In this document: piece after piece, positions 28,770-40,762 of the stretch
How positions within the stretch are numbered: the stretch's first letter is position 1
Layout: the number at the start of each line of letters is the position of its first letter
From: Euclidia mi
Lineage: Eukaryota > Arthropoda > Insecta > Lepidoptera > Erebidae
Direction of reading: 5' to 3'
DNA length: 64,000 nt
NCBI GenBank assembly: GCA_944739405.2
Contig: OX123209.2
Coordinates: 9,555,217 to 9,619,216 of the forward strand
Translations under genes and position numbers: made by a program
Notes under the pieces: generated by a model
Seen by the model: only the letters and a program-made list of their open reading frames with translations
The model's database searches: none
What the model was told of the DNA's origin: nothing

Positions 28770-31700
28770 CTACGTGTGCAGTGGTACAAGACGTACACCG
28801 AGAAGTGCCAGTCGAAGCCAGATCTCAGCCGATTCAGTAACTTCGTGATAGAGTACGCGCGTTACTGTAGCGCGTTCGCACCGGCTGAGAACATCACCGA
28901 TGGGCCGCCAAGCAGACGTACCGTGCAGAGGACATACACGGCGACGGCGACGGAGAAGCGAACCCATACGGACACGTCTAACGCGAAGTGCAGGATATGT
29001 GAACGCGAAGGACACTACTCGTCGGCCTGCAGCACGTTTCGTAACGCCATCGCAGAGAAGAGATGGCAGCTAGCTAAGCAGCATGGATTGTGTTTTCGCT
29101 GCTTACGCATACGCCGAATAGAACACTCGTGCAAGCCCAAGAAGTGCGGTGTAGAGGGATGCCGCGCTATACACAACCAGTTGCTTCACTACGATAGAGG
29201 AGCCCATAGGACCGAAGACGTCAACACAGAAAAGCAAGAAACGGTCGCCAGTTCGTGCATACGTGCAAAGGCTCAAGCATACTTAAAGATAGTGCCCGTG
29301 CAGATAGTCGGACCGGCGGGAGAGGCGTCTACGTTCGCCCTACTCGACGACGGAAGCACCGTATCGCTCATAGACGAAAACATAGCCAAGGAAGTCGGCG
29401 CGGAAGGGAACCTGGACCCGTTTACGATCCGTGCCATAGGCGATACGTCGATCGACATGCCAACGTCGCGACGCGTAGACATACACATACGAGGAGCCGG
29501 CGCCGACAGCAAACAAGTGCCTTTGTGTGCGCGCACCGTAGCCAGCCTGCACCTATCGCCGCAGAAGATCGCCGAAGAGGACCTGATAGACTGCAAACAC
29601 CTCGAAGGCATCAAGAGGAAGCTGCTGTATGACATAGGCGTGCCGAAGGTGCTAATAGGCCAAGACAACTGGCACCTGCTCATAGCGAACGCAGTACGAA
29701 GAGGGCCCAACGATCAACCGGTGGCGTCGCTTACGTCGCTGGGATGTTTGCTACACGGCGCGCGCTCACGCACCTTGGGAAACACCGTACACTTCGTCAA
29801 CGGTCTCTCCGCTACAGATGAAAACATAGAAGCGCAACTGAAAGAATATTTCGCTCTGGAATCGCTCATAGTAAACCCACGTCGACCGAACTCGGACCCC
29901 GAGAAGCGGGCTACAGATATGTTAGAAAAACATACGAAACAATTAGAAGATAGACATATAGAGACGGCTCTTCTGTGGAAACAAGAAGACATCGTCATGC
30001 CAGATAGTAACGAGAACGCGGCAAGGAGGCTCGCACACATAGAGAAAAAAATAGATAGGAACATAGAGTTGAAAACAAGATATACAGAACAGATGAACTC
30101 GCTGATAGAAAAGGGATACGCAGAAGAATCTCCCTTGAATAGTACGCCAGGGAAGACTTGGTACTTGCCTCACTTCGATGTACACAACCCCATGAAGCCT
30201 GAGAAGATTCGTATAGTTCACGACGCCGCCGCGAAAACCAGAGGTGTGTCACTCAACGATTTCCTGCTCACGGGACCGGACTTGCTACAATCGTTGCCGG
30301 GGGTGTTGATGAGGTTCCGTCGACACCGCGTTGCCGTCGCAGCTGATATAACGGAGATGTTTATGCAGGTGAGAGTACGCCCAGAAGACCGAGACGCGCT
30401 GCGCTACCTGTGGAGAGGTGACCGGCGGGAGGGACCGCCCCAGGAATACCGTATGAAGTCCATTATCTTCGGCGCGGCAAGCTCACCGTGTACAGCTATA
30501 TTCGCGAAGAATTGGAACGCTCGCAAACACGCAGAAGAGTACCCAGAAGCAGCAGAAGCCATCATAGATAACCATTACATGGATGACTATCTGGACAGCT
30601 TCAGGGACGAACAGGAAGCGACGAGCATAGCGTCACGGGTGCGAGACATACACAGACAAGCGCACTTTCACCTCACGAAATGGGTGTCGAACTCTAGAAA
30701 CGTCATCAAAGCAATAGAACCAAGTCAACATCGCCAGGAGACAGTCGGCCTCGCAAGCAAGGGGCAAGAAGAGAAAATTCTCGGCTTGATGTGGAAAACG
30801 AGCGCGGACGAACTGAGCTTCAACCTTACACTCGCACGGCTTCCAGACGGCCTCATCGGCACCGAAGCGCCTACCAAACGAGAAGCGTTGAAAATAGTTA
30901 TGTCGCTATACGACCCACTCGGCCTCGCATCGCCCGTGACTGTTCGAGCCAAACAGATACTACAGGAAGCCTGGCGACTCGGTACAAATTGGGACGAGAA
31001 GTTTGACGAAAGGCTCAGAGTGCAATGGCCATCGTGGATACAGCACTTAGAACAGTAGTCGATACGCATCCCGCGGTGTTACCCCGGGTACAGTGACGCC
31101 TGTACACTCCAAGTACATGTCTTTACGAACGCCAGTGAAGCGGCCTACGCAACAGCGGTGTACTGGCGAGCGACTACACCAGATGGGCGTGTACACGTGA
31201 CGCTCGTTATGGCGAAGGCGAGAGTGGCACCGCTTAAGGTGGTGTCAATCCCGAGACTCGAACTGCAAGCCGCCGTCATGGGTACCCGAGTCGCTCAAGC
31301 GGTAATAGAAGAACATCGCGTCAAACCCGAGGCCGTCGTGTACTGGACGGACAGCAAGACCGTACTGACGTGGATCAGAAAAGGAGCACGGGCGTACAAA
31401 CCATTCGTCGCACACCGCCTAGCCGCCATAGAAGAGCATAGTAAAGTTGAAGATTGGCGCTGGGTACCTACGAAGATGAACGCGGCGGATGCGGCTACAC
31501 GCGACGTGCCAAACAGCTTTAACTCCGAACACGAGTGGTACACCGGACCGTCGTTCCTGTACGAAGACCCGTCACTATGGCCCGTAGAGAAGCACATCGC
31601 CCCTGACGCGACAGGCGAAGAGCGCACAATGACAGCTGTAGAAAAACGTCAAACACATAGAATTATAGAAGCCGTACCGGACCCGTATAGATTTTCCAAA

Positions 31701-33228
31701 TGGGAAAGGCTCTTACGAGCAACAGCAAGAGTTCTACAATTTAAAGCATTATGTAAGAAAACCGCAGAGAAGGTTCTATATAAAAGAACGCAGAAAAATA
31801 GACAGAAGGATCCAGATTGGCGTCATGTGACGAAGACGAAGCACAACATCAAGTCGGGCAGAGCGGCACCTCGTCCAGCCGCCGACTCCCGAAACTTCGT
31901 GCTTCTCTCCGCAGAACACACCCGCGGAGCCGAGGACCTTCTTGTGAAGGCGGTACAAGAGGACTCCTTCGGCGCCGACCTTCGGGAGCTGCGGCGCGGA
32001 GGAGGTGTCGCCAGAGACAGCCGCCTGTATTCGTTACCCGTGGAGATGAACAACGGAATGATCACTCTACGCAGTCGTATAATAGCTACAGAAGAAATCT
32101 CCGAACAGACAAAGAGACCGCCAATCTTAGACGGCGATCATCGTATCACGCAGCTATACATAGATTGGACGCATAGAAAATTACATCACAGCGGTACAGA
32201 GTTGGTAATAAATGAAATACGCCAACACTATTGGATTCTTCGTCTGCGGCCGACTACAAAGAAAATAGTAGATAGATGTCTACCATGCCGCATTAGAAAA
32301 ACGCAGCCGCCTGAGCCAGCCACAGGGGACCATCCGAAGACGCGCCTTGCCCACTATCAGAGGCCCTTCACCTACACGGGTCTTGATTATTTCGGGCCGC
32401 TCTCCGTAACCGTCGGGAGACAGCGTCACAAACGTTATGTGGCACTGTTTACATGTCTCACTTCCAAGGCAGTACATCTGGAGGTCGCCGCCAGCCTGAG
32501 CGCCGACTCCGCAATCTTGGCGCTGCGCAGGTTCGCAGCGCGCCGAGGTTGCCCCGCAGAGATCTACTCGGACAACGGCACCAACATGCACGGTGCCGAC
32601 CGAGAAATGAGAGACGCCGTCGCCGAAGAAGCGAGTCGCCGTGGCATCATATGGCGCTTCATCACCCCCTCAGCGCCATTCATGGGGGGCGCATGCGCCT
32701 CGTCAGGTGCGTGAAGACTGCCCTCTATACGGTCCTTCACGAGCGCAATCCGCACGAAGAAGTCCTAGCTACACTATACTGTGTGAGGTCGAGTACACAG
32801 TAAAGAGTCGACCCCTCACACACGTCTCCGTCAACGCAGCAGACAGCGAGGCCATCACCCCGAACCACATCCTGTTCGGTGGTTCTGCTCGCCTCCCTCC
32901 ACTGGGCGAGTTCAGCGAGGCTGACCTCAACTGCAGCAAGCACTGGCGGCGCGCCCAAATCCTCGCCGACATGTTCTGGCGCCGTTGGGTGCGCGAGTAC
33001 CTACCCGAGCTGCAACACCGGCGGGAGCCCCATGGGGCTGGGCTCAACCTCGAGGTCGGCGACCCCGTCCTGATCGCCGACGGCCAACTCCCGCGCAATA
33101 CCTAGCCGCGCGGTCGAGTTGTGGCTGTCTACCCGGGCGCCGACGGCGCCATACGCACTGTCGAGGTGCGCACAGCAGCAGGCGTCCTCAAACGGCCGGC
33201 TAAGAAGCTGGTCCCCCTGCCCAAGTGA
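28770..33228 (+). pseudogene. BEL pol polyprotein, copy 1
   Basis: In order: zinc knuckles (CRICEREGHYSSAC about 28989, CFRCLRIRRIEHSC about 29090); a retropepsin-like protease (FALLDDGSTVSLID about 29336); reverse transcriptase (DAAAKTRGVSLNDFLLTGPD about 30220, catalytic YMDD about 30577); RNase H (TNASEAAYA about 31127, WTDSKTVLTWI about 31344); integrase zinc finger (HRKLHHSG to CLPC, about 32170-32290) and core (LDYFGP about 32380, YSDNGTN about 32560); and a C-terminal integrase segment (MFWRRWVREYLPEL about 32970). The breaks are TAG at 31056-31058, a frame break near 32690 where the integrase catalytic Glu is expected and is not found, a second frame break near 32780, and TAG at 33103-33105. 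The natural end is TGA at 33226. All breaks recur in copy 2. Confidence 0.9.
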
Positions 33229-33292
33229 CGAGGCGTCGCTCACCGGGTGCTCTGCAGCACCGCCACACGACGGGTCACGCGCGTTGCTGCAC

Positions 33293-33303
33293 GGCGGGAG
33301 AGA
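33293..33303 (+). promoter_or_regulatory. BEL polypurine tract, copy 1
   Basis: GGCGGGAGAGA lies directly before LTR 2, where the plus-strand primer of an LTR element belongs. Confidence 0.75.
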
Positions 33304-34475
33304 TGTTCGCGACAGACATTAATGACTATGTACACTGTCATAGTCAATAGTGTATTCGACACCGCGAGTGAAAACCGTATAAAATCAGTGTTATCTAATC
33401 GTGCGGTACACCGGGTTCGGTTCCCGTACGTGTCAAAACGTAAAAAAATAGCTAAAATAGTGTAAATAGTTAAATCTTTAATAAAAAGTACTATATAGTA
33501 CATGAACATTAGTCTAAACCCTGTGCTAACTGTAGAGACCTAGATATCGATCATAAATAGTGTTATCAGTTGTAACAGATAAGAACTAATACTTCATAAA
33601 GCAGCTGTTTGTTTACATATTCGTTTTATAGTTTTATAAGTGTTTTTTGGCTTCATATAGACTTGAAATCATGTCTAGATACTTTCTTATTGCTAGTTAT
33701 TACCTTATATAGTTAAAATAAGCATAATAACAAACATTTGTATGTTTATCATAAAGTTTGTTCATGTACGATAGTATTTACTTAAGAAATTCTGTATTTT
33801 CTTATGATTCATAAGTTTTCATGTAATAGGTTCGAATTGAATAAAGATATTTTCATGGTGTTTGTTTTAATAGATGCCCCATATAGTTGCACACAACGGC
33901 CTACCAAAATTATATATATATATATTTAGTATACAATAGTTTTTCAATAGAAAATATAGTGGGCGGGCCCTTGTGTGACAGCATTTTTGGGAGTTTTTAT
34001 GGAATAACTTAGTGACGCTAGTAGTTAGGTTTAGGTATTGTATACCGATAGATAGAACTTAATGAGACCTATCTAACGATGTATAGAACATGTACGTATG
34101 TATAATAGAAACGAATAATACGTAACATTTGTACTTTATTTTAAATAAAAATAAACGAAAGATTCTCTGTGCACGTGTTCGGTGCGATGGTCGTCGATAA
34201 GGTAAAGTTTCGAGGTACTTAAGCGACCATGTATTCGGCCAGTTCGTTGGCGTCCTAACCACCATCTTGTGACCTATGTAACCATCAAGCACCCAACACC
34301 TGAACAGCATCGCTCTCAACATAAAGAAGATGTTTTATTTCTGAAGCCCCAATACACCGAAGCCATACAATCCACACATATAGAAGAACACGCATCGTCG
34401 TAGGCACACGTCAGCAACACACCACCAGCGCACTGTAGCGGACTAGCAAAGGTTCGATTCCTGGCATCCGTTACA
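33304..34475 (+). repeat. BEL LTR 2 (junction LTR between copies 1 and 2)
   Basis: A 1,172-bp LTR is both the 3' LTR of copy 1 and the 5' LTR of copy 2. It equals LTR 3 except for one base found (34157). It contains a small inverted repeat (TGACTATG, spacer, CATAGTCA) near its start that is disrupted in LTR 1. Confidence 0.93.
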
Positions 34476-34480
34476 TTTGT

Positions 34481-34498
34481 TGGTCGCTTCGAGCCGGA
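34481..34498 (+). promoter_or_regulatory. BEL primer binding site, copy 2
   Basis: Identical to 5151-5168 and five bases after LTR 2. Confidence 0.6.
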
Positions 34499-34505
34499 TC
34501 GAAGA

Positions 34506-35456
34506 ATGCCTACGACGCGTTCAAGAGGTCGTGCTCCCGAGGTCGCCGGGGGAGCGGCCGGCGCCGGGCCTAGTTCCAGTACCCCTGCCCGCGCCGCCGC
34601 TGCCCGCAACCCAGCCGCCGCGGTCGTCCGTCACGACTGGCCACCTCGATCGCCGTCGACAACAGTCGGGAGCGACGCGCCGCCGCCGGCCCCCCCCCGG
34701 CCCCGCGAGGAGGGACGAACGAAACATCACTCAAGATGCAAGGGAGCGAGCAGAGGTGCAGTCGCAAAATAAAGACGGCAAGGAAAGGACGTTGCAACCA
34801 TCCGATAGATCGAGCGTTTGTACAGCGCAACAAAGTATTATAGAAAATAGAGATAGAAAGAAGCCAACGAGGGAACGCGACCAACGCTCAGCAGCTACGG
34901 GACGCTCCAATAGAAATGTGATGTTGGCTCGAGAAGAAGTTTTGAAGATAAAACTACAGTTAGCACAGTTAGCACTACAGAAGGCTGAAGAGGAGGCGGA
35001 CTCCGATGACTACGACGAGGATGGACAGTCGAAACAAGACTACGTACGTTCGTGGTTGGAAGAGGCTCCGGAACCCCAGCCCGGCCCTGAAGATATAGAT
35101 TTAGTGATATCGGCGTCCACTAAGAAGAGGGACGTCGACGGGGCACAGAAGATAGATAAGGAAGATGGACCGCCTTCACAGAAGATGGACGTTCATCAAC
35201 AGGGAGGTGATTCGCTGAAGCCGTTCATCACGGATCTCACCTCCACGATCGCCGCGCTCGCCGACAGGAAGCCACCGGACACATCGATAGTTGCACCACA
35301 CCCGGCGGTTTCGAAAGTCATCATGACGTTACCGACGTTCGGCGGCGCGCACACCGAGTGGCTGTCGTTCAAGGCGATATACGACACCACCAAGAATTTC
35401 TTCAACGACGTGGAGAATACAGCGAGACTGAGAAGAAGTCTCAAGGGAAGAGCGTT
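34506..35456 (+). pseudogene. BEL gag, N-terminal part, copy 2
   Basis: The ATG at 34506 corresponds to 5176 in copy 1. Copy 2 has 20 extra bases in a GC-rich tract (about 34684-34705, including nine consecutive C), which changes the frame relation but does not put the start and the main gag frame in register. A long open frame running through from 34477 uses a non-ATG start and the wrong frame for the N-terminus. Gag is cut at 35456 by the CACTA-like element. Confidence 0.8.
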
Positions 35457-35666
35457 CCCTAGTAGCATTTTGAGTTGGCGATTTGTTCGGCCAACAATCA
35501 CGATTTGTTGGCCAACGGTCCTGCATGTCCCCTTTTTAAACGTATGTGCCAACGGTGGAAATAACATAGGGCCATCATGTTAGGCCAACAATGTAATCCC
35601 CACGAAAGCCCTACCGTAATGCCTACTGCCTATTGACGTTGGGCCATTGTCGAAAGTACAACCAGT

Positions 35667-36219
35667 GTGTGGCGATTTTCACGTGGGCCCTACCAAGCAA
35701 CTACTTGATTGGTTTAACAAACAGGCCCAACCAATAAAAGTATACTGCATACCTACGTTAGGTTTCTATTACTGGCCCTACCGATAAATTATTACTATAA
35801 GCCTGTGTATGGTTTATGACATAGGCCCAATCAATAAATGTGTACTACATCCCAATGTTGGGTCTTTGTTACTGGCCCTACTGATAAATTATTACTAGCC
35901 TGTGTAGGGTTTATGACATAGGCCCAACCAATATAAGTATACCGCATACTTACGTCAGGTTTCTTTTACTGGCCCTACCGATAAATTATTACTTTAGGCC
36001 TGTGTTTGGTTTATGACATAGGGCCTACCAATAAATGTGTACTACATGCCAACGTTGGGTCTTTGTTACTGGCCCTACCGGTAAATTATTACTTTATGCC
36101 TGTGTAGGGTTTATGATATGGGCCCTACCAATAAAATAATACTTTATGCCTGTGACGGTTTATGTCATGCCATGCCCTACCTAGTACATCCAACATTGGG
36201 TTTCTAACAGAGGCCCTAC
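35667..36219 (+). repeat. Left subterminal repeat array, copy 2
   Basis: Counterpart of 6317-6870, with the same 97-100 bp period. No difference was noticed within it. 36220-37033 is the same AT-rich non-coding stretch as 6871-7684. Confidence 0.75.
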
Positions 36220-37033
36220 CAAACAACAAACAAGGAAATCCAGTAATTAAAATTTATTAAAAAAAATAAGGTTGCAATCATCTGTCGTTATTCTAATTAA
36301 AGTTAAACAATTAGTATCTATTTAATTATAATTAACAGACATGCATGATTCAAGAAGGCATGCTTTTATCATTTCTCTTATTAAATAAAATTGATTTATC
36401 TTCTAACGTAATTATATGTTAAAATAAAAGATTCCTTCAGCAGTCCTAAATAAAAAAGTTGCTACTAAGAGCGTTATATCCTGCTTGTGTGTAAAGTTTC
36501 ATAAAAATCAGATCAGTCATTAAAAAAAATGAGGACTTGAAAATTTGTATGAAATACCGTACGGCGTACAGGCTCTTATGACATTATCCAGGAAGCAAAT
36601 AGAGAAATACGTTTGTATGGAGAAAACGCCTCTAGGCTTTCCTCTTAATATAGCACACTCAAAGCAAATTTTTCTAAACAATTCTAAGAAACAAATCTCA
36701 AAAAAATAAATATTTATTTTATCTATCAGATCCTAATCACATCTTTAATGTTTAATTTTGAAAATTATTATTAATTAAAATGTTATTCATACATTTTTTA
36801 GTTTTCCGTTTAAAATAATACTTAATTTAGCTATAACACACAGAAAAAATTATAAAATTAAAATTATGGCTTACTTTTTGAGATTTGTTTCTGAGAATTA
36901 ATTTTCTATGAAAAGTTCACAAGTGGTGTAATTTTAAGCTAAGAAAGGGTATACATATGAAAGAACCATCATTATCACTGAAGTTAGGTAAAAGTATTTT
37001 TTTTTTGTATAAAATGGATACATGGATATTTCT

Positions 37034-38416
37034 TCAATATGTTCCACTAACTTTGTATATGCCTAATTTGCTATTTTCAATTGGATTTTTGTAAAAATCT
37101 GTTTTATTTAAAAAACACGTACATTTCAACTTATAGGAATCGTTATAACTTTCTATTGATTTGACTATACCAACATCCCCACTAAAAGTAACAAAGCATG
37201 AGTCAGATGTTGACATGAGTCAGATAGTGATACTTAATGTACAATTACCGTTAAATGGAATTTTAGATATGACTCCTCGCTTTTTAACCATGCATATTGT
37301 TTTATGACTACCAAGCTCGTTTGATTTTTTATGGGAACGAACAAGTCGCTTTATTTTTGACATGAAATTTTCAAAAGGTAATGCCGAAAATGAATCTAAT
37401 GTTCCAAAATTTAATACATCTTCAGATATATGCAGAAGATTATGAACATTATACACAAGAAATTCTTCGCTATAGAGAACTGGAACATATTTCACAAAAC
37501 TGTTCAGCAAGTCATAAGAATACGATCGCCAAATATCGTCAGGGCAAATGTCATTATATAGTATGTATATTGCACAATGTAATAATAAAAAGTGCTTGTA
37601 TAGGTTAATGTTTGGCAAAATGTCCTTTAAAATAACGGGTCCCAAATAAAGAAGAAAGGCTCTAAACTCAGTAGCTTTCCAATATTTAAATAATTTCAAT
37701 GGTCTAGGCTGTCTCGAAAATTCAACAGGAATGTGTTCGCGACATTTTTTTAAGCGAGTAGAAATTACATTTATTTTATGAATATTTAGTTTACATTTCT
37801 TTGATCCGTTTTCAACCCAGCATCGGATCATTTTCTTAACTACACCTAAACAAACCAAATGCATGTAATCAAGCGGCACTTGTGTGACTAGTCCGACATC
37901 AAGTTCTGTTAATATACTTTTGGTTAATTGATGGTCTTCATATTGTTGATTGGAGAAGCCAAAATCTGTTCGAAGTGTTTGCATAGTAGATAAATATGGC
38001 CATATCGTTCTCCCCCTGTATATACCTTCTTGTTGGCATTTTTCACAGGCATGAAATGAATTGTGGGACTTAATACTTTTCAAAAATGATCTAGCTGGAG
38101 CATCAGCAATAATACAACTTATTCGAAAATCGTATTGGATATCATTAATTTCTAAACCATTCTGCTCTAAATGTAAACATTCATCAACGAAAGGACGTAA
38201 ATAAACATCCGCATTATTGGGTTTTGATTCTCCATAATACAGTGCCACAATGAACGGTTGCTTATTAAGAGACTGATCCAAAACACATAAAATAGGCCAA
38301 AAAGAATTTGTAGAACTAGAGTATACTGGCAAACCATCTACATTGATTGTTATAGATAATAAAGGATTCAAATTTTTTGATATTTTTTTCTGCATTAATG
38401 GATAATTTTCTGCTGT
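37034..38416 (-). pseudogene. TNP2-like transposase, C-terminal part, copy 2
   Basis: Identical in protein sequence to 7685-9067, with the same TGA at 37220. It ends at the GCTGT duplicate (38412-38416) beside the Pao LTR. Confidence 0.75.
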
Positions 38417-38936
38417 TGTTCCGGCGAACCGAATGTTCCTAGGCGATTTGGAGAAGGAATGGACTGTATCTAAAGGATTTCGAGTTCTGGTCGCCTAGGA
38501 TTGGAATGGGAAGAGGATTGTGAGTGGGTATAGGATATTCTAAGGATGCTGAAGGATGAGGGGCACCTAACTTGTACGTCAGTCCTTTTTCCTTGCAAAC
38601 GGCAGCCTCCTGGTGTCTTCGAGATGAAGCTGCTTGATTCACTACACTACACCATTCGTTTCACTTTCACTCGCGAGCGGGTTTTCCTTGGTGGAAGCGG
38701 TAATAATCACATACAGCGGTGCGGCGCGGTACGATATAGCGGACACGTTCTCAGCGAGCGGAATGTTCTGGACTGTCACTCGCGTCGACGATCGCAGCAA
38801 CCAATCCGCGAAAGGCAGTGCCTCTTCCAGGGAGTGGGATAGAGAGGGACGGAAATACAGTATCGCTCGCACTTGTACGTGGAACGATTGATGTTGATGC
38901 GATTAGTTATAGATAGGAAGGTAGATGGCGCTACCA
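38417..38936 (-). repeat. Pao element 3' LTR, copy 2
   Basis: Counterpart of 9068-9587; no difference was noticed. The polypurine tract follows at 38937-38951. Confidence 0.92.
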
Positions 38937-39152
38937 TATCCCCCCGGCCCTAAAGGGTTGCCTTTAAAAAAAAATAGAATTGAACTTAGCTATGTTGGGT
39001 GTACTACCGCATAACCCATCAATAGGCTAAGACAGCGATATGACAATAAAATTAATCTAAATTAACTTTAGCGAAAACTACAAACGCAATAATAGCGAAA
39101 ACTACTAACTAAATACTTAAACTAAGAGGTAGATCCAACTTCAGGCTAGATC

Positions 39153-40650
39153 TCACCGAGTTGGAAGCGGACAGAGACGTACAACAGGGCGCACGTAGCT
39201 CCCCTTAGCGGTTTTCACGGTAACAACGCGGGTTGTACCGTCCTTGGAAGTATGCAATTTCTCTACGATGGCTAACGGCCATGAAAGCGGCGGAGCATTA
39301 TCATGTATTATGACGACTAACGTACCCTGTATAGGGGATGCAGGACTATTCCACTTGGATCTAGCCTGAAGCTGGTGTAGATATTCCGCACGCCAGCGCC
39401 GCCAGAACGACTGCACGAGTTTATCCAGCAGAGTATGTCTCTGGAGCAAGCTTGAAGAGTCTGCTTCAGGAGCCGGAAATGACGATAATGGCACTGTGTT
39501 CAGAAAATGTGCAGGGCTTAACGCGGATGGTTCTGCAGGGTCACTACTCAATGCCGTGAGCGGACGCGAGTTGATCAGTGCCTCGACTTGGGCAAGGACA
39601 CTTAAAAGCTATTCGTAAGAGAGGATCTGTTGACCTATAACCTTGAAGAGATGCGTTTTAATTACTTTGACCACGCTTTCCCAACATCCACCGAAATGTG
39701 GTGATGCTGGTGGAATAAACTTCCAGTCAATATGATTTATGGAAAGTTCTTCCTGAAGACGAGTACGATAACCCGCGACGTGATTGAAATAAGTAGCGGG
39801 AACAAGTTCAATCAATTTACTAACGCGGTTGGCGACAAAAGTCTGCCAGCCGTGAGGAGATGAATAAATCCAAGCGAGCACTACCTTGGAGTCAGAAAAT
39901 GCGTATATTTTATTAATAGGGTAGTGGGGCAAAACTGTGTCTTGAACCTTGCGGAGCAACTGAGACAGCAGAAGGGCCGCGCAAAACTCCAGTCTCGCAA
40001 CCGAAATGGTTTTAACAGGCGAGACCTTAGACTTGGCACAAACTAACTGCACCGAGTAGTTAGAACCAATGCGGACTTGCAGATATACGACTCCGCCGTA
40101 AGAACGCTCGCTGGCGTCAGCGAAACCTATTAAGTTGATGGTACATCCATCTACCAACCCAAGATGACGCGGAATATTAATTTGATTGAGCGCGGTAAGC
40201 TCAATACAAAACTGGCCCCAAGCGGCGACAATATGGTCAGGGGGTGTTTCATCCCACTCACACTTTGATAGCCAAAGCTCTTTGATCGAGAGCTTGGCGT
40301 ACAAAATTGTTGGAGCCCATTATGTCCCATAGTCGAGCTACTGTGGACAGCATAGTGCGCTTGGTGCACTTATCATCTGGCGGTGAGACGTCAAACCGAA
40401 AACTATCACAGGATTTGTCCCAGCGTAAACCGAGAACTTTATGCGGTACAGACTTCTCAAACTCAATGTCTAGAGAAGCTTTATGAGAATCTGGTATGCG
40501 TGCGAGAACCTCCTTACAGTTGCTTGTCCATTTGACAAGATCAAACTGGCCTCGCTTGAAAAGCTGAATGAGCTCTTCACAAAGCGAAATTGCTAGCGGA
40601 GCGGGTATGACACTACAGGCAGTGTCATCCATATACAAAGCGGATGTGTA
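39153..40650 (-). pseudogene. Pao pol remnant, copy 2
   Basis: Counterpart of 9804-11301, with the same frame change, the same internal deletion and the same TAG (39609-39611). One base at 39458 replaces Thr by Ser in the C-terminal integrase segment. Confidence 0.8.
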
Positions 40651-40762
40651 GTATAGTATAGTGTAGGGTAGCGTAGCTTAGCATAGCATACCGTAGCATG
40701 GCTTAGCATAGCATAGCTTGGCATAGCATAGTATAGCGTAGCATAGCATAGCATAGCATAGC
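40651..40762 (+). repeat. AGCAT-type pentanucleotide repeat, copy 2
   Basis: Same length and order of variant pentamers as 11302-11413. Simple repeats normally change length fast, so identity here points to very recent duplication. Confidence 0.75.

Larger units (their letters stand above)
3985..34475 (+). mobile_element. BEL/Pao-superfamily LTR retrotransposon, copy 1
   Basis: The order is LTR (3985-5145), primer binding site, gag (split by the CACTA-like element at 6107-28496), pol, polypurine tract and LTR (33304-34475). The order protease, reverse transcriptase, RNase H, integrase in pol and the protein motifs place it in BEL/Pao. Without the insertion the element would be about 8.1 kb. 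Gag and pol carry stops and frameshifts, so it is not autonomous. The right LTR is shared with copy 2 of the array. The base run before the left LTR is GTTTC (3980-3984). Its duplicate cannot be checked because the far end is outside the window. Confidence 0.9.

Noticed and set aside
34477..35583. A 368-codon open frame through copy 2 gag
   Set aside because: It uses a non-ATG start upstream of the gag ATG, reads the N-terminal part in the wrong frame, and its last codons run into the CACTA-like terminus.
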